Assembly: GCA_928212115.1 (NCBI GenBank)
Contig: CAKMRJ010005523.1
Coordinates: 252,636,226-252,700,225 of the forward strand
DNA: 64,000 bases
Origin: Lactuca virosa
Taxonomy: Eukaryota > Streptophyta > Magnoliopsida > Asterales > Asteraceae
Reading direction: 5' to 3'
Shown piece after piece: positions 22,593 to 33,833 of this stretch. Positions within the stretch are counted from its first letter, which is position 1. The number at the start of each line of letters is the position of its first letter. Made by a program: the position numbers and the translations under genes. Below the pieces are notes generated by a model. That model made no database searches, had not been told where the DNA came from, and saw only the letters and a list, made by a program, of their open reading frames with translations.

Positions 22593-22612
22593 AATTTTTT
22601 AGCCTGATGCCA
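22593..22612 (-). other. Copia-1 primer binding site and start of leader
   Basis: Next to the Copia-1 5' LTR the minus strand reads TGGCATCAGGCT, a worn version of the initiator-tRNA primer site. Copia-2 inserted only about 20 bases into the leader. Confidence 0.7.
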
Positions 22613-22776
22613 TGTTGATTGCTATTTTCCCATAATCGCCGTATTTCCTTTTCATTCAAATATATACACAAAATTCATTTAAGGGATGAATAAAATTAGA
22701 TGGGCTAATTATGACAATGGGATACATATCAAATAATACATAATATGCAACATTATAGTAAATATGTACGCTAACC
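22613..22776 (-). repeat. Copia-1 5' LTR
   Basis: 164 bp starting TGTTGATTGC, matching 3845-3910 plus 5252-5343. Many substitutions and small indels against the 3' LTR show old age. It preserves the empty site of MULE-1. Confidence 0.82.
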
Positions 22777-23090
22777 CAATCAACAATACATCATGATTTT
22801 ATCTCATAAATAAGGGATGGTGGTTTCAAGACAATTATTACGAAATACTATGACGCGACCCCCTCGAACCAACATCAAACTCACCTTATATAAGTGTACA
22901 CTTTGTGCCTCAGAACTTGTCTAAAATCTAGAATTGAACTCCATTGATAATTTTGTAAATTCCAGTATACTAGAATAACCTAGTGACACTAAAATAAACA
23001 ACAAGAACACGAGAAAAAAATCTAAGGAAACGATGACTAGAGGTGTTAGAAATTCCAATAAATTCAAGTCTCGAGCTAAAAAACCCCCAA
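22777..23090. other. Unassigned sequence between the two nests
   Basis: No coding frame or repeat recognised. Contains a TATATAAG-like word near 22888 without a gene after it. The left end of the Gypsy-1 LTR falls at its right side but could not be fixed. Confidence 0.4.
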
Positions 23091-24939
23091 CTATGGAGGC
23101 TTGCAGGCAGGTACGAGGTTTGAGGGTTATGGATCGATCGAAGGGAGAAGCAGCGAAGCTCGCTCATGGTCTTGGTGGGTGCAGTGAGGGGCTACTCAAG
23201 CAGTTTCACAGCCACTTGTTTCAGCTGTGGTAGGAAGGTGAGAAGGAAGGAGGCTAGAAGGGGTCCGATAGGTAGCAAAAGCATCGCAAGTGGGGATTTG
23301 GTGGTGTTTGCTCAATGGGAAGAGGGCAAATGTGTGAGGGGCCTGCTGTCTCGAGATCTTGCTGGAAATCACCACCATCTCTTGTGCTTCTTGACAAGTG
23401 ACGAAGAAGCAGACGATGCTGCTCAGGTAGTTTCTTTGCTTCTTCTTGTTTTCCTTTTTTTTGTTTCCGAACATGAATATTGAAGTGAAAAGGGGCGTTT
23501 TTGGTTTGATGTTTGATAGGGGAAGAGGGAAGGATGGAGGTGAAGTTAAGGATGGCAGGTGATGGTTGGTTTTGGTATGGTCCGATTGTCATTCATAGAA
23601 AGATAAGAAGAAAGAAAGAAGTCAGAGAAGAAGGAAGCAGAAAACAGGCTGCTGTCCCATTAATTTTGCTGAATACATAAGAACAACACCTCTAATGGAG
23701 GTGTTCTTGGCTGGCATGAAGAAGAAGAAAAGTAAAGTAGACAGGTTGTTTGTCTATTGGTGTTTCACTGACAGTTTCAACTGAGAAAAGAGTTTCTAAC
23801 ACGTTTCCTTTGTGTGCATAAACTTGGGTAAATTGAAATATGTAAGAAATGTTATGTTTTTTTACTGTTAATTAACTATATGATTGTTGTACTTTGTATA
23901 AACTTGCAAGAAATGTGTTGAACTAATTGGATATATGTTTGTGTGTATTATTTATTGAGTGGTGTGGATGTATGGATTGTGTATATAGTTGGTAGCTTCT
24001 TAGATAATCTTATTTGTACAACAAAATCAATATAAAGATATTACATTAGTTATACACATAAGTAAAGGTATTTGAGTAATAAGATGCATTTTATACATGT
24101 ATTTGTGTATGTATTGGTGTATTGCTTTAAATTATTCATGTATTTTAAGCAATATTACATTGTTGAATATTTGGGTCAAAATGTATAAATTATGGTACCA
24201 AAATGGGTAATATCATACTTGTGGCATTTGAAATGCTACAAAACAGTCTTTCTCGATTTGTGTGTCATCCCGATTTTAAATATTCTTCTAAAAATGGTGA
24301 ACGATAGAGTTTAGTTCAAGGATTTCAAAAATCTAAACGGATTAATTTTTCGAGTTATAAAAATTCGGGAAATGGTGTTTAAAGAATCGCGTTTAATGTA
24401 TCCAAAAATGTCTTATTTTTTGACTTTTATAAATATTTTTATTAAAAATATTTCAAGTATGAAATTAAATATTAGATTATAGTCAAAGTCTAAAAATGCT
24501 TTCGGAATTTCCATCTGAGGTGTGCAAGTCCCACAATGAATAGAAACGGTTTTAGCAGTTTTAAGAAAATAAGTATTATATTGGTTTGGATTCTTAAAAC
24601 GGCTGTATCTTTTGCATACGAACTCCGTTTTGGATGTTCTCTATATTTTCGGAAATAGGAAAACATGTACCACGAGAATAGAATGTTTTCTTTACTCACA
24701 ACTGCTTAATATGAAATTTCAGTTTTCCAGACGCATTAACTAGGGTTGCAGTTTAAGCTGTTTGATTCGTTTTCCATTTTACATATTTGGAAGTAAGATA
24801 CGATCTAGTATCTTATAATAGTTGTAATGAATTCATTTATTTTACAGAAGATGCACTAAAACTCAATGAGTCAAATTACAAAGAGATTTACTATGAATTG
24901 ACCGTCCACGGTCTTTAACCTAAATTCTGGGATGTCACA
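23091..24939 (-). repeat. Gypsy-1 3' LTR (left copy)
   Basis: About 1.85 kb, matched along its length by 58400-61514 once MULE-2 is removed. Its inner end on the minus strand starts TGTGACATCCC, preceded by a purine-rich GGCGAGGTAG. The left end is uncertain: similarity fades near 23090, while the right copy seems to extend about 180 bp further. Short frames at 23033-23592 are not supported as genes. Confidence 0.68.
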
Positions 24940-27900
24940 CTACCTCGCCGTTAAGGGAATTTCAATCCGATATTATTATGTTCTAGACTATTTTGTTCCA
25001 CTATCATTTCATTTCACTAGTGGAAGGAGCACCACTGAGCAGTTGCAGATACTTTTTTTCATCTGGTCCTCATGTTTCCAAGTAAACTCCGGCCCTCTAC
25101 GAGAGTTCCATCAGACTTTTACTATAGGAATGTGGATTTGTTTGAGGATTTTGATTTCTCGATCCATGATCTCCACCGCTTCCCCCACAAAGTGAAGTTC
25201 TGTGTTGACCTAGATCTCATCGAGAGGAAAGACGAGGTTCTCATTATAGATACACTTTTTGAGATTACACACGTGGAAGGTATTGTGAACTTTACTGAGT
25301 TCTTGAGGTAACTTGAGTTTGTAAACCACCGGACCAACCCTTTCTAGGATTTCAAAAGGTCCGATATATCGGGGGTTTATTTTACCTCATTTTGTAAATC
25401 AAATGAAACCTTTCCATACTACGACCTTTAGTAGGACACAGGCACCTACTTTGAATTCTAATGGTTTGTATCTTGTGTCAGCGTAGCTTTTCTGACAACT
25501 ACGCGAGGCCTTCAATCGTTCCTTTATCTGAACGATCTTCTCCGTTGTTTCGTGAATGATCTCGAGATTGGTAAGTAGGGTATCTCCCGCATGCTTTTTA
25601 GCTAATTGAGTATCTGCAACTTATGCCCAGTATATCGAAGAACGACATCTACGTCCATACAAGGCCTCGAATGAAGTAGTCTTTATTCTAGTGTGATAAC
25701 CGTTGTTATATGAAAACTCAACTAGCGGTAATTGAGTATCCCTACGAATTATCAAATTCTATCACACAAGCGTGGATCATGTATTCTATAGTTTGTATCG
25801 TTCTTTTCACTCCGTCCATCCGTTTAAGGATGATATGAAGTTCTCATGTCTAGTTTGGTTCCTAGGGACCTCTGTAATGATTGCCAAAATGTAGAAGTGA
25901 ATCTGCTATCTCGGTTTGAGATAATAGATATTAGCATACTGTGTGGTCTGACTCTTTACTTGAGATAGGTCCTGGTGAGTTTCTCCATCTTGTTAGTTTC
26001 TTTGATGGCTAGGAAGTGGAAAACTTGGTTAAATGGTCAACCACTACCCCAATGGTGCCATAGTCGCTTGAAGTTCTTGGCAACTTCATAATGACATCCA
26101 TAGTTATTTGTTCCCACTTCCATTATGGGATTAATGGTTGTTGGAGCAGACCATATGACTTCTGGTACTCTACTTTGACTTTAGAGCAAGTCAATCAGTT
26201 ACTGATATATGTGGCAATCTCCACCTTCATGTTGGGCCACCAATAAAGCTTCTTGAGATCGAGATACATCTTATCTGTTCTGGGATGTGTCGAATATCTT
26301 GACTTATGAGCTTCATTTAAAACTAAACTCCTAACTTCACTAAACTTTAGGGTCCGAATTCGGTTCATCAAATATCGTGTTCCGTCTTCCTTGAGGCCGA
26401 ACTGTTAGTACATACCTCACAGGTTCTCCTCCACGATATTCTCAGGTTTGAGTGCTTCTAGCTGAGCATCTCGAATTTGGGTGATGATATTGGAGTGGAT
26501 GGTTAGGGTTATATCATTTACACAAAGTGGCTTTCCTCGCTCTTTCCTGCTTAAAGCGTCTGCTATGAAATTCACTTTATCAGGATGATAACGAATTTCA
26601 CATTCGTAATCATTTAGGAATTTGACACACCTTAGTAGTATCTTGTTGAGTTCCTTCTAGTTAAAGATGTGTTGGATGCTTTTGTGGTCAGTGAACACGA
26701 CACACTTCATACCGTATAGGTAGTGCCTCTAAATCCTTAAGGTGAACACTACAACTCTTAACTCTAAGTCATGGGTAATGTAGTTTGTCTTGTTTGGATT
26801 AAGTTGTCTGGATGCATATGCAATGAATTTATTCTTTTGCATCAGTACTCATCCCAACCCTTGGTGAGAGGCATCGTAAAATACTATAAAGTCTTTTGTT
26901 CCCTCCGGAAGAGGCAAAATTGGTGCACTACACAACAATTGTTTCAATTTTTGGAAGGCAGACTCTTGTCTATCTCCCTAATCTAACTTCTTGTCCTTCT
27001 GGTTTAGAACGGTGAGAGTCTTGGTTATTTTGGAGAAATTCTTGATGAATCTCCGATAATAGTCTGCAAGCCCTAGGAATTGGCGTACTTCGGTTGGCGT
27101 CATTAGCCAGGCCGAATGGCATATCCAGAAACTCGTAGTGACTATACCGAGTCCTGAATGTCGTATTTGGAATGTCTGCTTCATGAACTCTGAATTTATG
27201 GTATCCATATATTAGACCTATCTTTGAGTAGTATTAGGATCCTTGTAGTTGGAAGAAAAGGTCATCTATCCTAGGGAGTGAATAACGGTTCTTGATGGTG
27301 ATTATATCCAACTCTCGATAGTCGATGCACATCCTGAACGATTCATCCTTCTTTTTGACAAACCATACCAGGGCTCCCCATGGAGAGAAGCTTGGTCGGA
27401 TAAAGCCTTTGGCAAGAAGTTCTTGGAGTTGATTGGATAGTTCTTGCATTTCCGATGGAGCCATAAGATAAAGAGATCTTGCTACTGGTGTTACACCTAG
27501 GATTAAATCGGTTCGGAACTCGACTTCTTTGACTGGAGGTACTCAAGGAAGATCCTCTGGAAATATGTACGGGTAATCACACAATTTCGGTATGTCTTTG
27601 ATTTCCTTACCCTTGCCTTGCATATCCACCACGTAGGCCAAGAAAGCGAAGCATCTCTTCTGCAAACAACTTCTTGACTTCATGAAAGATATGCTTATTA
27701 GATTCATTCCTGATTTATCTCCGTAAATCATGAGAGATTCGTTGTTGGGTAAAGGTAGTTGGACGGGTTTTTCGCAACATAAAATCTCTACTCGATGAAG
27801 TGATAACCAATCCATTCTGATGATCTCATCGAAACTTCCAATGGCCATATGTATTAGGCTGACGTGAAAGACGTGGTTATTCAGGGTGAGAAGGAAATTA

Positions 27901-28019
27901 GTGAGTATCTCTAAGGTGCTTTCTAACTGGCCATTTGCTACTTCTACAGTGTAAGCTTCGTTAAGTTTGAATTATTTATGCTTAATCATGCTTCTATCGA
28001 TACAAGTATCTAATAATAC
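24940..28019 (-). pseudogene. Gypsy-1 pol remnant (chromovirus): protease, RT, RNase H, integrase, chromodomain
   Basis: Minus strand, in transcript order. Protease end: IIRMDWLSLHRVEI, 27848-27543. RT: FVKKKDESFRMCIDYREL, 27464-27234. RT/RNase H joint: TPTEVRQFLGLADYYRRF, about 27110, then YDASHQGLG and DHKSIQHIF (26980-26650). Integrase: HPRTDKMYLDLKKL and WKWEQITMDV (about 26290-26090), then YGRRCRS (about 25650) and a GPF block near 25350. Chromodomain: PIVKVRWNSRRGPEFTW (about 25110). Domain order and chromodomain mark a Tekay/Del-like chromovirus. Many stops; the RT centre with the catalytic Asp pair is deleted. Gag is missing beyond the Tat insertion at 28020. Confidence 0.82.
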
Positions 28020-28613
28020 TGTTAGGGCCAGGATCCTCAAATTTTCAGGATCCTGAAATATCCAGGATCCTCAGCTATCTCAAGATCACGGCTATCACCG
28101 TTATTATTTTTATTAACATTTATAACGGTTATATTATGTTCATAATTAATATAAATGTAGAAGTAGTCAAGGGAAGACTCATTCACAACGAAGAATCAGT
28201 CCAACCAGGCTTAAGACCCGGAAATACCAAGTCAAAGCATGTTTTAAGTACCAGTTTAGCAGGATCCCAGAAATATTGGACATTTAGTTACTTAATTTAG
28301 ACTATAAATACACCTGTAAAACACACACAATGGGGAAAATTTTCTGACACCTTACTCATATAGTTTTACTTTATCAGTTGTAATCGTATTATCAAGCTCA
28401 TCTATGTAATTCACGTTCAAATCAATAAGATCATACAAGGCAGGTGATCATTATCACCTCCCAAGGTTTTATGTCAGAGATCTTAGCAAGGATCAAGGGC
28501 ATTCCTTGTAAATCTCTTGTGTTATTTTGTTCTCAATTCACCATTTGTATTAGTCATAACACCATATCCTCTCATGCAATTTGGATGATATCCACTTAGT
28601 CGATTTTTGACCA
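28020..28613 (+). repeat. Tat 5' LTR
   Basis: Starts TGTTAGGGCC inside Gypsy-1 sequence. Matches the right copy up to about 28597; the end is placed at a CA before the primer site. It opens with three AGGATCCT words within 45 bases. Confidence 0.85.
28303..28310 (+). promoter_or_regulatory. TATA box in Tat 5' LTR
   Basis: TATAAATA, repeated at the same place in the 3' LTR (57904-57911). The transcription start would lie about 30 bases downstream. Confidence 0.65.
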
Positions 28614-28621
28614 AAATAATT

Positions 28622-28639
28622 TGGCGCCCACCATGGGGC
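28622..28639 (+). other. Tat primer binding site
   Basis: TGGCGCCCACCATGGGGC, close to the primer sites I recall for Tat/Retand-type elements and different from the initiator-Met-tRNA site of the copia and chromovirus elements here. The tRNA species was not checked. Confidence 0.7.
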
Positions 28640-28665
28640 CGTGGTGTTCTTAATTCTCGAAAATT

Positions 28666-28920
28666 ATGTCTACACAACCAACTTTATATTCTTCCTCTAT
28701 TCCTCCCATTTCCTCAAAAAAATCATCCACCACCTCCAAAAGGACCTCCTAGTTAGAGGAAAACTTTGATACCTCTAAAAAGTACACTTCTCCAGTCATC
28801 AGCCACGAGAATTCGGGATCCCTGAGATTCCAGGATCCTCCTGTTTCGCAAACAGCGAAATCTTCTCCATGGTGAAGATGGTAAAGAAACAACTAAACCA
28901 ACAACGAAAGGAAAACAGGA
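28666..28920 (+). pseudogene. Tat gag, first part
   Basis: ATG at 28666 begins MSTQPTLYSSSIPPISS; a TAG stops it after about 28 codons, but Gln/Asn/Arg-rich coding-like sequence continues to 28920, where Gypsy-2 cuts in. Gag resumes at 42352. Confidence 0.6.
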
Positions 28921-29783
28921 CTACGGTGGCTGGTGGCGGACAAAGGGCGGCAGAACAACATGTACCCTCGAACATACGCCTATACAGCCACCGCCTTAGT
29001 GGCAGGCGTCGCCGGAAAGGATGAGAACCACAACCCAATGGCCACCGACGACTGTAACGACGTTGGAGATGTCGTATCTATAGAAAAGAACGAGAGAACG
29101 AGGAAAGACGAGTTTCAGTTGGACTTACCATGCGATTCCGGTGGTTCCCAACCCTTACACGACGCACACAGCACCTCCTTCGGTCTTCAACACATCCCTC
29201 GGTCGTTCTCGGTGTTGCTGGTAGCGGGTGGTGGTGACAGTGCTTCAACAGCACGTTAGCGAGCGGCGGACGGTACATCGACATTGCGACGACTGGGAGA
29301 TACCCTACCCATGGTGGTGGCGGCTGGAGTATGGCGATTAGGGTTTTGCTATTTCATTAGAATGAGAGAGAACAGAGATACGGGGTTAAACCCGTGTCTC
29401 ATTTCAAACTTTTGTGCCTTTTTCCAAAAACAACCCCTCCTCACAAAACCTTTTTCAATTTAAGTTCAAACTTTACCCTTTAGCCCTTACCATTTTAAAT
29501 TCCTTTCAATTCAGGCCCAAAGATCAAACTTCAGCCATAATAACCTTTTTAATCCCTCCTCCTCTCAATCTTTTCCACTTAAGTCCATAAGTTACCCTTT
29601 TAACCCAAGCCATTTAAAATCTCTTCAAATGAAGTCCTAATATTTACCGAACATACCCTTGCTTCTAAAATTCTTCTCAAATCAACTCCGTAATTTACCA
29701 AACAACTTTCCATTATTAAAATTCTTCACAAATTAATCCGGGAATTACATTTATTAATTTATTTAAATAAATGAGGCATTACA
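28921..29783 (-). repeat. Gypsy-2 3' LTR, truncated
   Basis: Matches the last 955 bases of the 5' LTR (41397-42351) with one internal deletion of roughly 110-120 bases near 28960. Its inner end, GAGGCATTACA, is followed by ACTCTCCCCCAC, a polypurine tract on the minus strand. About 2 kb of LTR are missing at the left. Confidence 0.82.
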
Positions 29784-30815
29784 ACTCTCCCCCACTTACA
29801 TTAGATTTCGTCCTCGAAATCATTCCTTACCATTTCTTATACGCCAAACCACTCTAACAACATGGTCACCATCCCGGGCACACCCTAGCCTTCTCAGGGT
29901 AGCTATGACCAATCATCACAAAGCCCTAACATCTGCAGGCGAGCTAATTCCTCGCAACAAGATCACATCTACTTCATCTGAATTCTTCTGTCTCGAGATG
30001 GTCTAAATCCCTGACAGACCACTCTTACTGAATCATTATTTCCGAATCCATTCTACTTGTCTCTCAGTTGCCTACTCATCTCCTGATAACTCAAAGCTCC
30101 CACTAGAAAAACAAAATCACAGATCCACTCATCCTTATGATTCACTTATACTGGCCAAAACTCAGATAATCCTGCTGTAAGTGACTTAGCATATCCCAAA
30201 CTATCTGTGACTCTAACCATACATGAAATCCCACAATACCATTACTGCTTCAGACATTGAACTGGCCGAAGCATTGAAATTCCTGAAACACTGAACTGTC
30301 TGAAGCAATATGATGCGCCTTGGCAACCTTCCAAAATCTACTAAGACCTCCCTGGTCTCAAATTGCTCATCAGTCATCTGAAATACCCGGTTCCAGCCCG
30401 ACTGCGGAGCCAAAGGGCTCCCACTTAGTCGCCTCACACGACTTCTGAACAAAATCCTTCTCTGGAACTAGTTGCAACTAGTTATCATGCCACTGTGACT
30501 CTAACAACTTTCTGATCCAACTGATCTAGCCCATACGTCGAATCCTGATGTCACCAAACCCAAGGCTAAACGTGATTGCTACATGACCAATTGTAGCCTT
30601 AAATCACAAACGACCTCACATGGTCCATTGCTTTTCTAATCCCATAACTATAGTGGCGCTCCTACCGCCTTATCACTGGCTTAACCAAGTCTAATCCGTC
30701 TGGGTAACTCCGAAATCCAATCCGTGGATTTCCATATCCTCACTGCTACACCCGACTAGCGGGTACTACTATTCTTTCTGCGTCCTAACAACGCACTCAC
30801 GCTATCTACAAACCT
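29784..30815. other. Gypsy-2 decayed interior, 3' part
   Basis: By position this should encode integrase and its C-terminal region, but stops and rearrangements leave nothing I can name. Confidence 0.4.
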
Positions 30816-30816
30816 A

Positions 30817-31145
30817 GTGAATGCTACCGCTACGCCCGCAGACTTACAACACTCTATCACTGTCTGGCTGCTAGTGAATGCTACGACTACTCCCGCAGAC
30901 TTACAACACTCTAATACTATCTGGCTGCTAGTGAATGCTACGGCTACACCCGTAGACTTACAACGCTCTAACACTATATGGCTGCTAGTGAATGCTACAG
31001 CTACACCCGCAGACTTACAACACTCTAACACTATCTGGCTGCTAGTGAATGCTACGGCTACACCCGCAGACTTACAACACTCTAACACTATCTGGCTGCT
31101 AGTGAACGCTACGGTTACACCCACAGACTTACAACACTCTACATA
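30817..31145. repeat. 57-bp tandem repeat in Gypsy-2
   Basis: Almost six units of 57 bp (19 codons), with ACTTACAACACTCTAACACT in each. Open in frames on both strands because the unit is a multiple of three; no known domain. Confidence 0.92.
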
Positions 31146-31516
31146 CTGTATCGAACACGCGCTTGAACCGCACTCAACTGAACTCATGTCCTGACTGGAA
31201 TCCCCAACCTGATTCCCCAAGGCTTGCTGGCAAACATTACGGGAACGCGATCTCCTTATTGGCAAGTTTTTCCGAACTTCCCTCTCACACTATCCTCAAA
31301 CCATACAGTCGCTTGAGCTGTCTTCCTTCCTGACAATGATGCGAAACTTATCCCAGTTTCAAAAATGCTCCTACTTCTGAATCCTTGGATGATTCTCCCC
31401 CACTTTGATTCAACTAACGTCTTACATCACACAATCCTGGAAGGATTATCAATCCTTCTTATCAATCCATGCCCAATCTGCTGGAAACCACGCTTACTAT
31501 TGCTAGTGTTCCAATA

Positions 31517-31933
31517 CTAGCCAGTCCAAAAGATCACACCACTTCCATGAACCCGAATAACTCTCTGGTAATAACCTGCTTGACCCAGGAGGCTCCGAAT
31601 CTCAATTGGAGACCTCGGAATCTCCCACTGCATCACAACCTCTATCTTGTCCGGATCGACTAGTACACCCTTCTGGTTGACAGGGTGCCCAAGGAATTGC
31701 ACCCTGCACAACCCGAACTCACATTTGGAGAACCTTGCAAAAATTCTCTCCCTCCTCAAAGTCTCTAGCACCTCTCTCAGGTGCGTCTCGTGCTGCTCCT
31801 CAGTCTTGGAATAAACCAAGATGATGTTGTACTCTCCCAATCTTGCAAGTGCTGCATCGAATCTGGTCCTGCTGGTCTCTCGAAAGCTAATCCGAAATCT
31901 TGGGTCTCCTCCCGAGACCCTTCTATATAACAA
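31517..31933 (-). pseudogene. Gypsy-2 reverse transcriptase fragment
   Basis: ILVYSKTEEQHETHLREVLE, then FSKCEFGLCRVQFLGHPVNQ and SPIEIRSLLGQAGYYQR: the palm-to-thumb part of a chromovirus RT. The catalytic Asp pair before ILVYS is altered (YNIILVYS). Upstream RT and protease are missing or unrecognisable. Confidence 0.85.
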
Positions 31934-32149
31934 CTGATCTGGTACCCTTTTCCTAATGTGCTCTAAGTCAATATCTCACTCTCGTGCTCTAGAAGTCACC
32001 TCATTAAGGGTCTCGCACCCCGAGTTACTTACGATCTTCCTGCTATCATTTGGAGTATGTCCTGATACTTTATCTTCTTCATCCCTCATCTGCTGCACAC
32101 TGAAGTACTAAATAAGCTCTTTCCCGAGGCTTGGCAGTGATCTCTGCCA

Positions 32150-32720
32150 CAGTGTCAGTTGCCTAGTGGAGATCTAACAACTCTTGCGCCAACTGTTGCG
32201 CGTCAATCGCCTGGGCACACTCTGCCCAGAATCTGGTCTAAAAGTCATCCCATGACACAGCATCAAGCGCATCATCACTCAACTTACTACCAACCTCTTC
32301 CTATCAATCTCGTGCTCTATCCCTCAGGAGACAGGAAGTAAGTCAGATCTTGTCTCCTTCCGAGACAATGTCTGGTACAAAAGTGTTGGCGACACCTGCC
32401 AACCATCTGCTGCTAACAATGGGGTTCCTAACCCCCATGACAATCTGGAGATTCACAAGCTCTGAACTCCCGAAACATCAATGTACGCGCCCCTATCATG
32501 ACTGCTATCTCAGTGTAGAATGCACCCAGCCTCTCGTTACAAATCTCTATAATGCCCTACTTGATCATACTGACGATCAAAGGAGTCTGGTCAATGATAC
32601 TGCGTGTAATCTCAGATGGAATGAACTCCCTCATCTGATCATCATCCTGCCCGGCTCCAGAGTCCGAGCCTAATCCCTGGTCGTCACCAGAACTACCATC
32701 TGGTCTACCACGTAGCGTTA
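32150..32720 (-). pseudogene. Gypsy-2 gag N-terminal remnant
   Basis: The minus strand encodes GRPDGSSGDDQGLGSDSG, then REFIPSEITRSIIDQTPL and YTEIAVMIGARTLMFREFRA, with stops and shifts. It resembles the start of chromovirus Gag. The same piece is repeated at 34230, 36065 and 37900 in the 1,834-bp array. Confidence 0.72.
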
Positions 32721-33309
32721 CTATACTCGGTAATATACCATCACTAACATCACAATACTCATCAAAACTCGAGGGATCTCACACACTACAAGTTCCCTGG
32801 TCTTATCTCAGCCTTCCTTGATTCGAGTACGAATCCTCTGCTTTTAGTAGTACGGGCCATACTACCTTCCACATCTATCCGTACTTTCCTCAAGTGTTGC
32901 CTCGACTCCACCAAGTCCCTTCTACTACTACTGCTGATCTCTTGCTAATCTCAACCTAGGCTTGCCCTAGGGTAATCACCAACCCACTCTCCGCCATCAG
33001 CTGCATAAGAAGTCCCTGCTTTATTCCCCTAACTAGCTCGCGAATACTATTACATATTACTCAGACTAGATAATTCTTCGAATGAGAGATCCTACCCTAC
33101 AACGGTTGGACTCAAACAAGAGCTGCGAAATAGAGCTAGACCTAACCTTATGAAATTATTTAGTCCTTGCACTATGTAACTTAATATATTCATTTACTAG
33201 TTAGTGTAAGACAACTAGAACTCCTAAAAGCACAAAGCAAGCAGCATTCGGGCGTTGAGTACACATAATCAAGCATATACTACTCTGGCTATCTTACTGA
33301 CTAATCTGT

Positions 33310-33590
33310 ACTAGCATGCGGTTCTCAATAAGCCGGTACACATATAACAGGCACATAAGGCATCCTTCCTAGATCCTTAGCCCTAAACTAGCATGCAGTT
33401 CTCATAAAGCTGATACACATACAATAGGCACATAAGGCATCCTTCCTAGATCCTTAATCCTAATCTAGCATGCAGTTCTCATAAAGTTGATACACATATA
33501 ATAGGCACATAAGGCATCCTTCCTAGACCCTTAGTCCTAATCTAGCATGCAGTTCTTATAAAGCTGATACACATACAATAGCATAAACTT
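33310..33590. repeat. 75-bp tandem repeat in the Gypsy-2 leader
   Basis: About four units marked by CTAGCATGCAGTTCTCATAA and GGCACATAAGGCATCCTTCC. The same sub-array recurs in each 1,834-bp unit (near 35145, 36980 and 38813). Confidence 0.88.
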
Positions 33591-33821
33591 GTATGGGTAA
33601 TTTGGGAGTACTTACTTGAGCTCAGCTGATTGCATGCACCACACCTTTTCTCTTTTCAAAGTTCTTTTCTTTCTAAAAATTCGTTTCGCTTTTTCTAAAA
33701 CACTTTTCTTTCCTCAAAATCCTTCTTACAAAAATTAATTTTCCTTTTGAATATTTCTATACTAATTCCTTAGTTTGAGTTCAGACACACCCGAAAGTGT
33801 GCCCGAATCCCTCAAACCAAG

Positions 33822-33833
33822 GCTCTGATACCA
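33822..33833 (-). other. Gypsy-2 primer binding site, copy 1 of 4
   Basis: The minus strand reads TGGTATCAGAGC, beside the LTR start at 33836. Copies lie at 35656-35667, 37490-37501 and 39324-39335. Only the last borders a full LTR. Confidence 0.9.

Larger units (their letters stand above)
3845..22776 (-). mobile_element. Copia-1: old, minus-strand Ty1/copia element carrying nested insertions
   Basis: Starts TGTTGATTG at 3845 (3' LTR) and ends at 22776 (end of 5' LTR); flanks CAATT and CAATC agree at four of five bases. Three later insertions interrupt it: a Mutator-like element (3911-5251), a Tourist-like MITE (6758-7561) and Copia-2 (9720-22587). Removing them leaves about 3.9 kb, short for copia because most of gag is deleted. 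Inner order in transcript sense: primer site, gag start, protease, integrase, RT, RNase H, 3' LTR. Both LTRs are about 160 bp and clearly diverged, so it is old. Confidence 0.8.

Noticed and set aside
22790..22920. TATA-like word TATATAAG as a host promoter
   Set aside because: No coding frame or transcript-like structure follows on either strand.
23033..23592. Overlapping frames in 23033-23592 and 58294-58907
   Set aside because: They lie in the two Gypsy-1 LTR copies, overlap in several frames, and show no motif.
24262..24939. A shorter ~680-bp LTR for Gypsy-1 (TGTGTGTCATCCC to GATGTCACA)
   Set aside because: Similarity between the two copies extends another 1.1 kb to the left on both sides, so the LTR must be longer.
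28933..29284. A ~99-codon plus-strand frame (MYPRTYAYTATALVAGV) also present at 41528-41827
   Set aside because: It occurs in both Gypsy-2 LTR copies because LTRs are duplicates, not through selection; many differences change residues and no domain is recognised.
30817..31194. Regular direct repeats that resemble a CRISPR array or a repeat protein
   Set aside because: 57-bp units are contiguous without spacers and lie in a plant retrotransposon; open frames on both strands follow from unit length.
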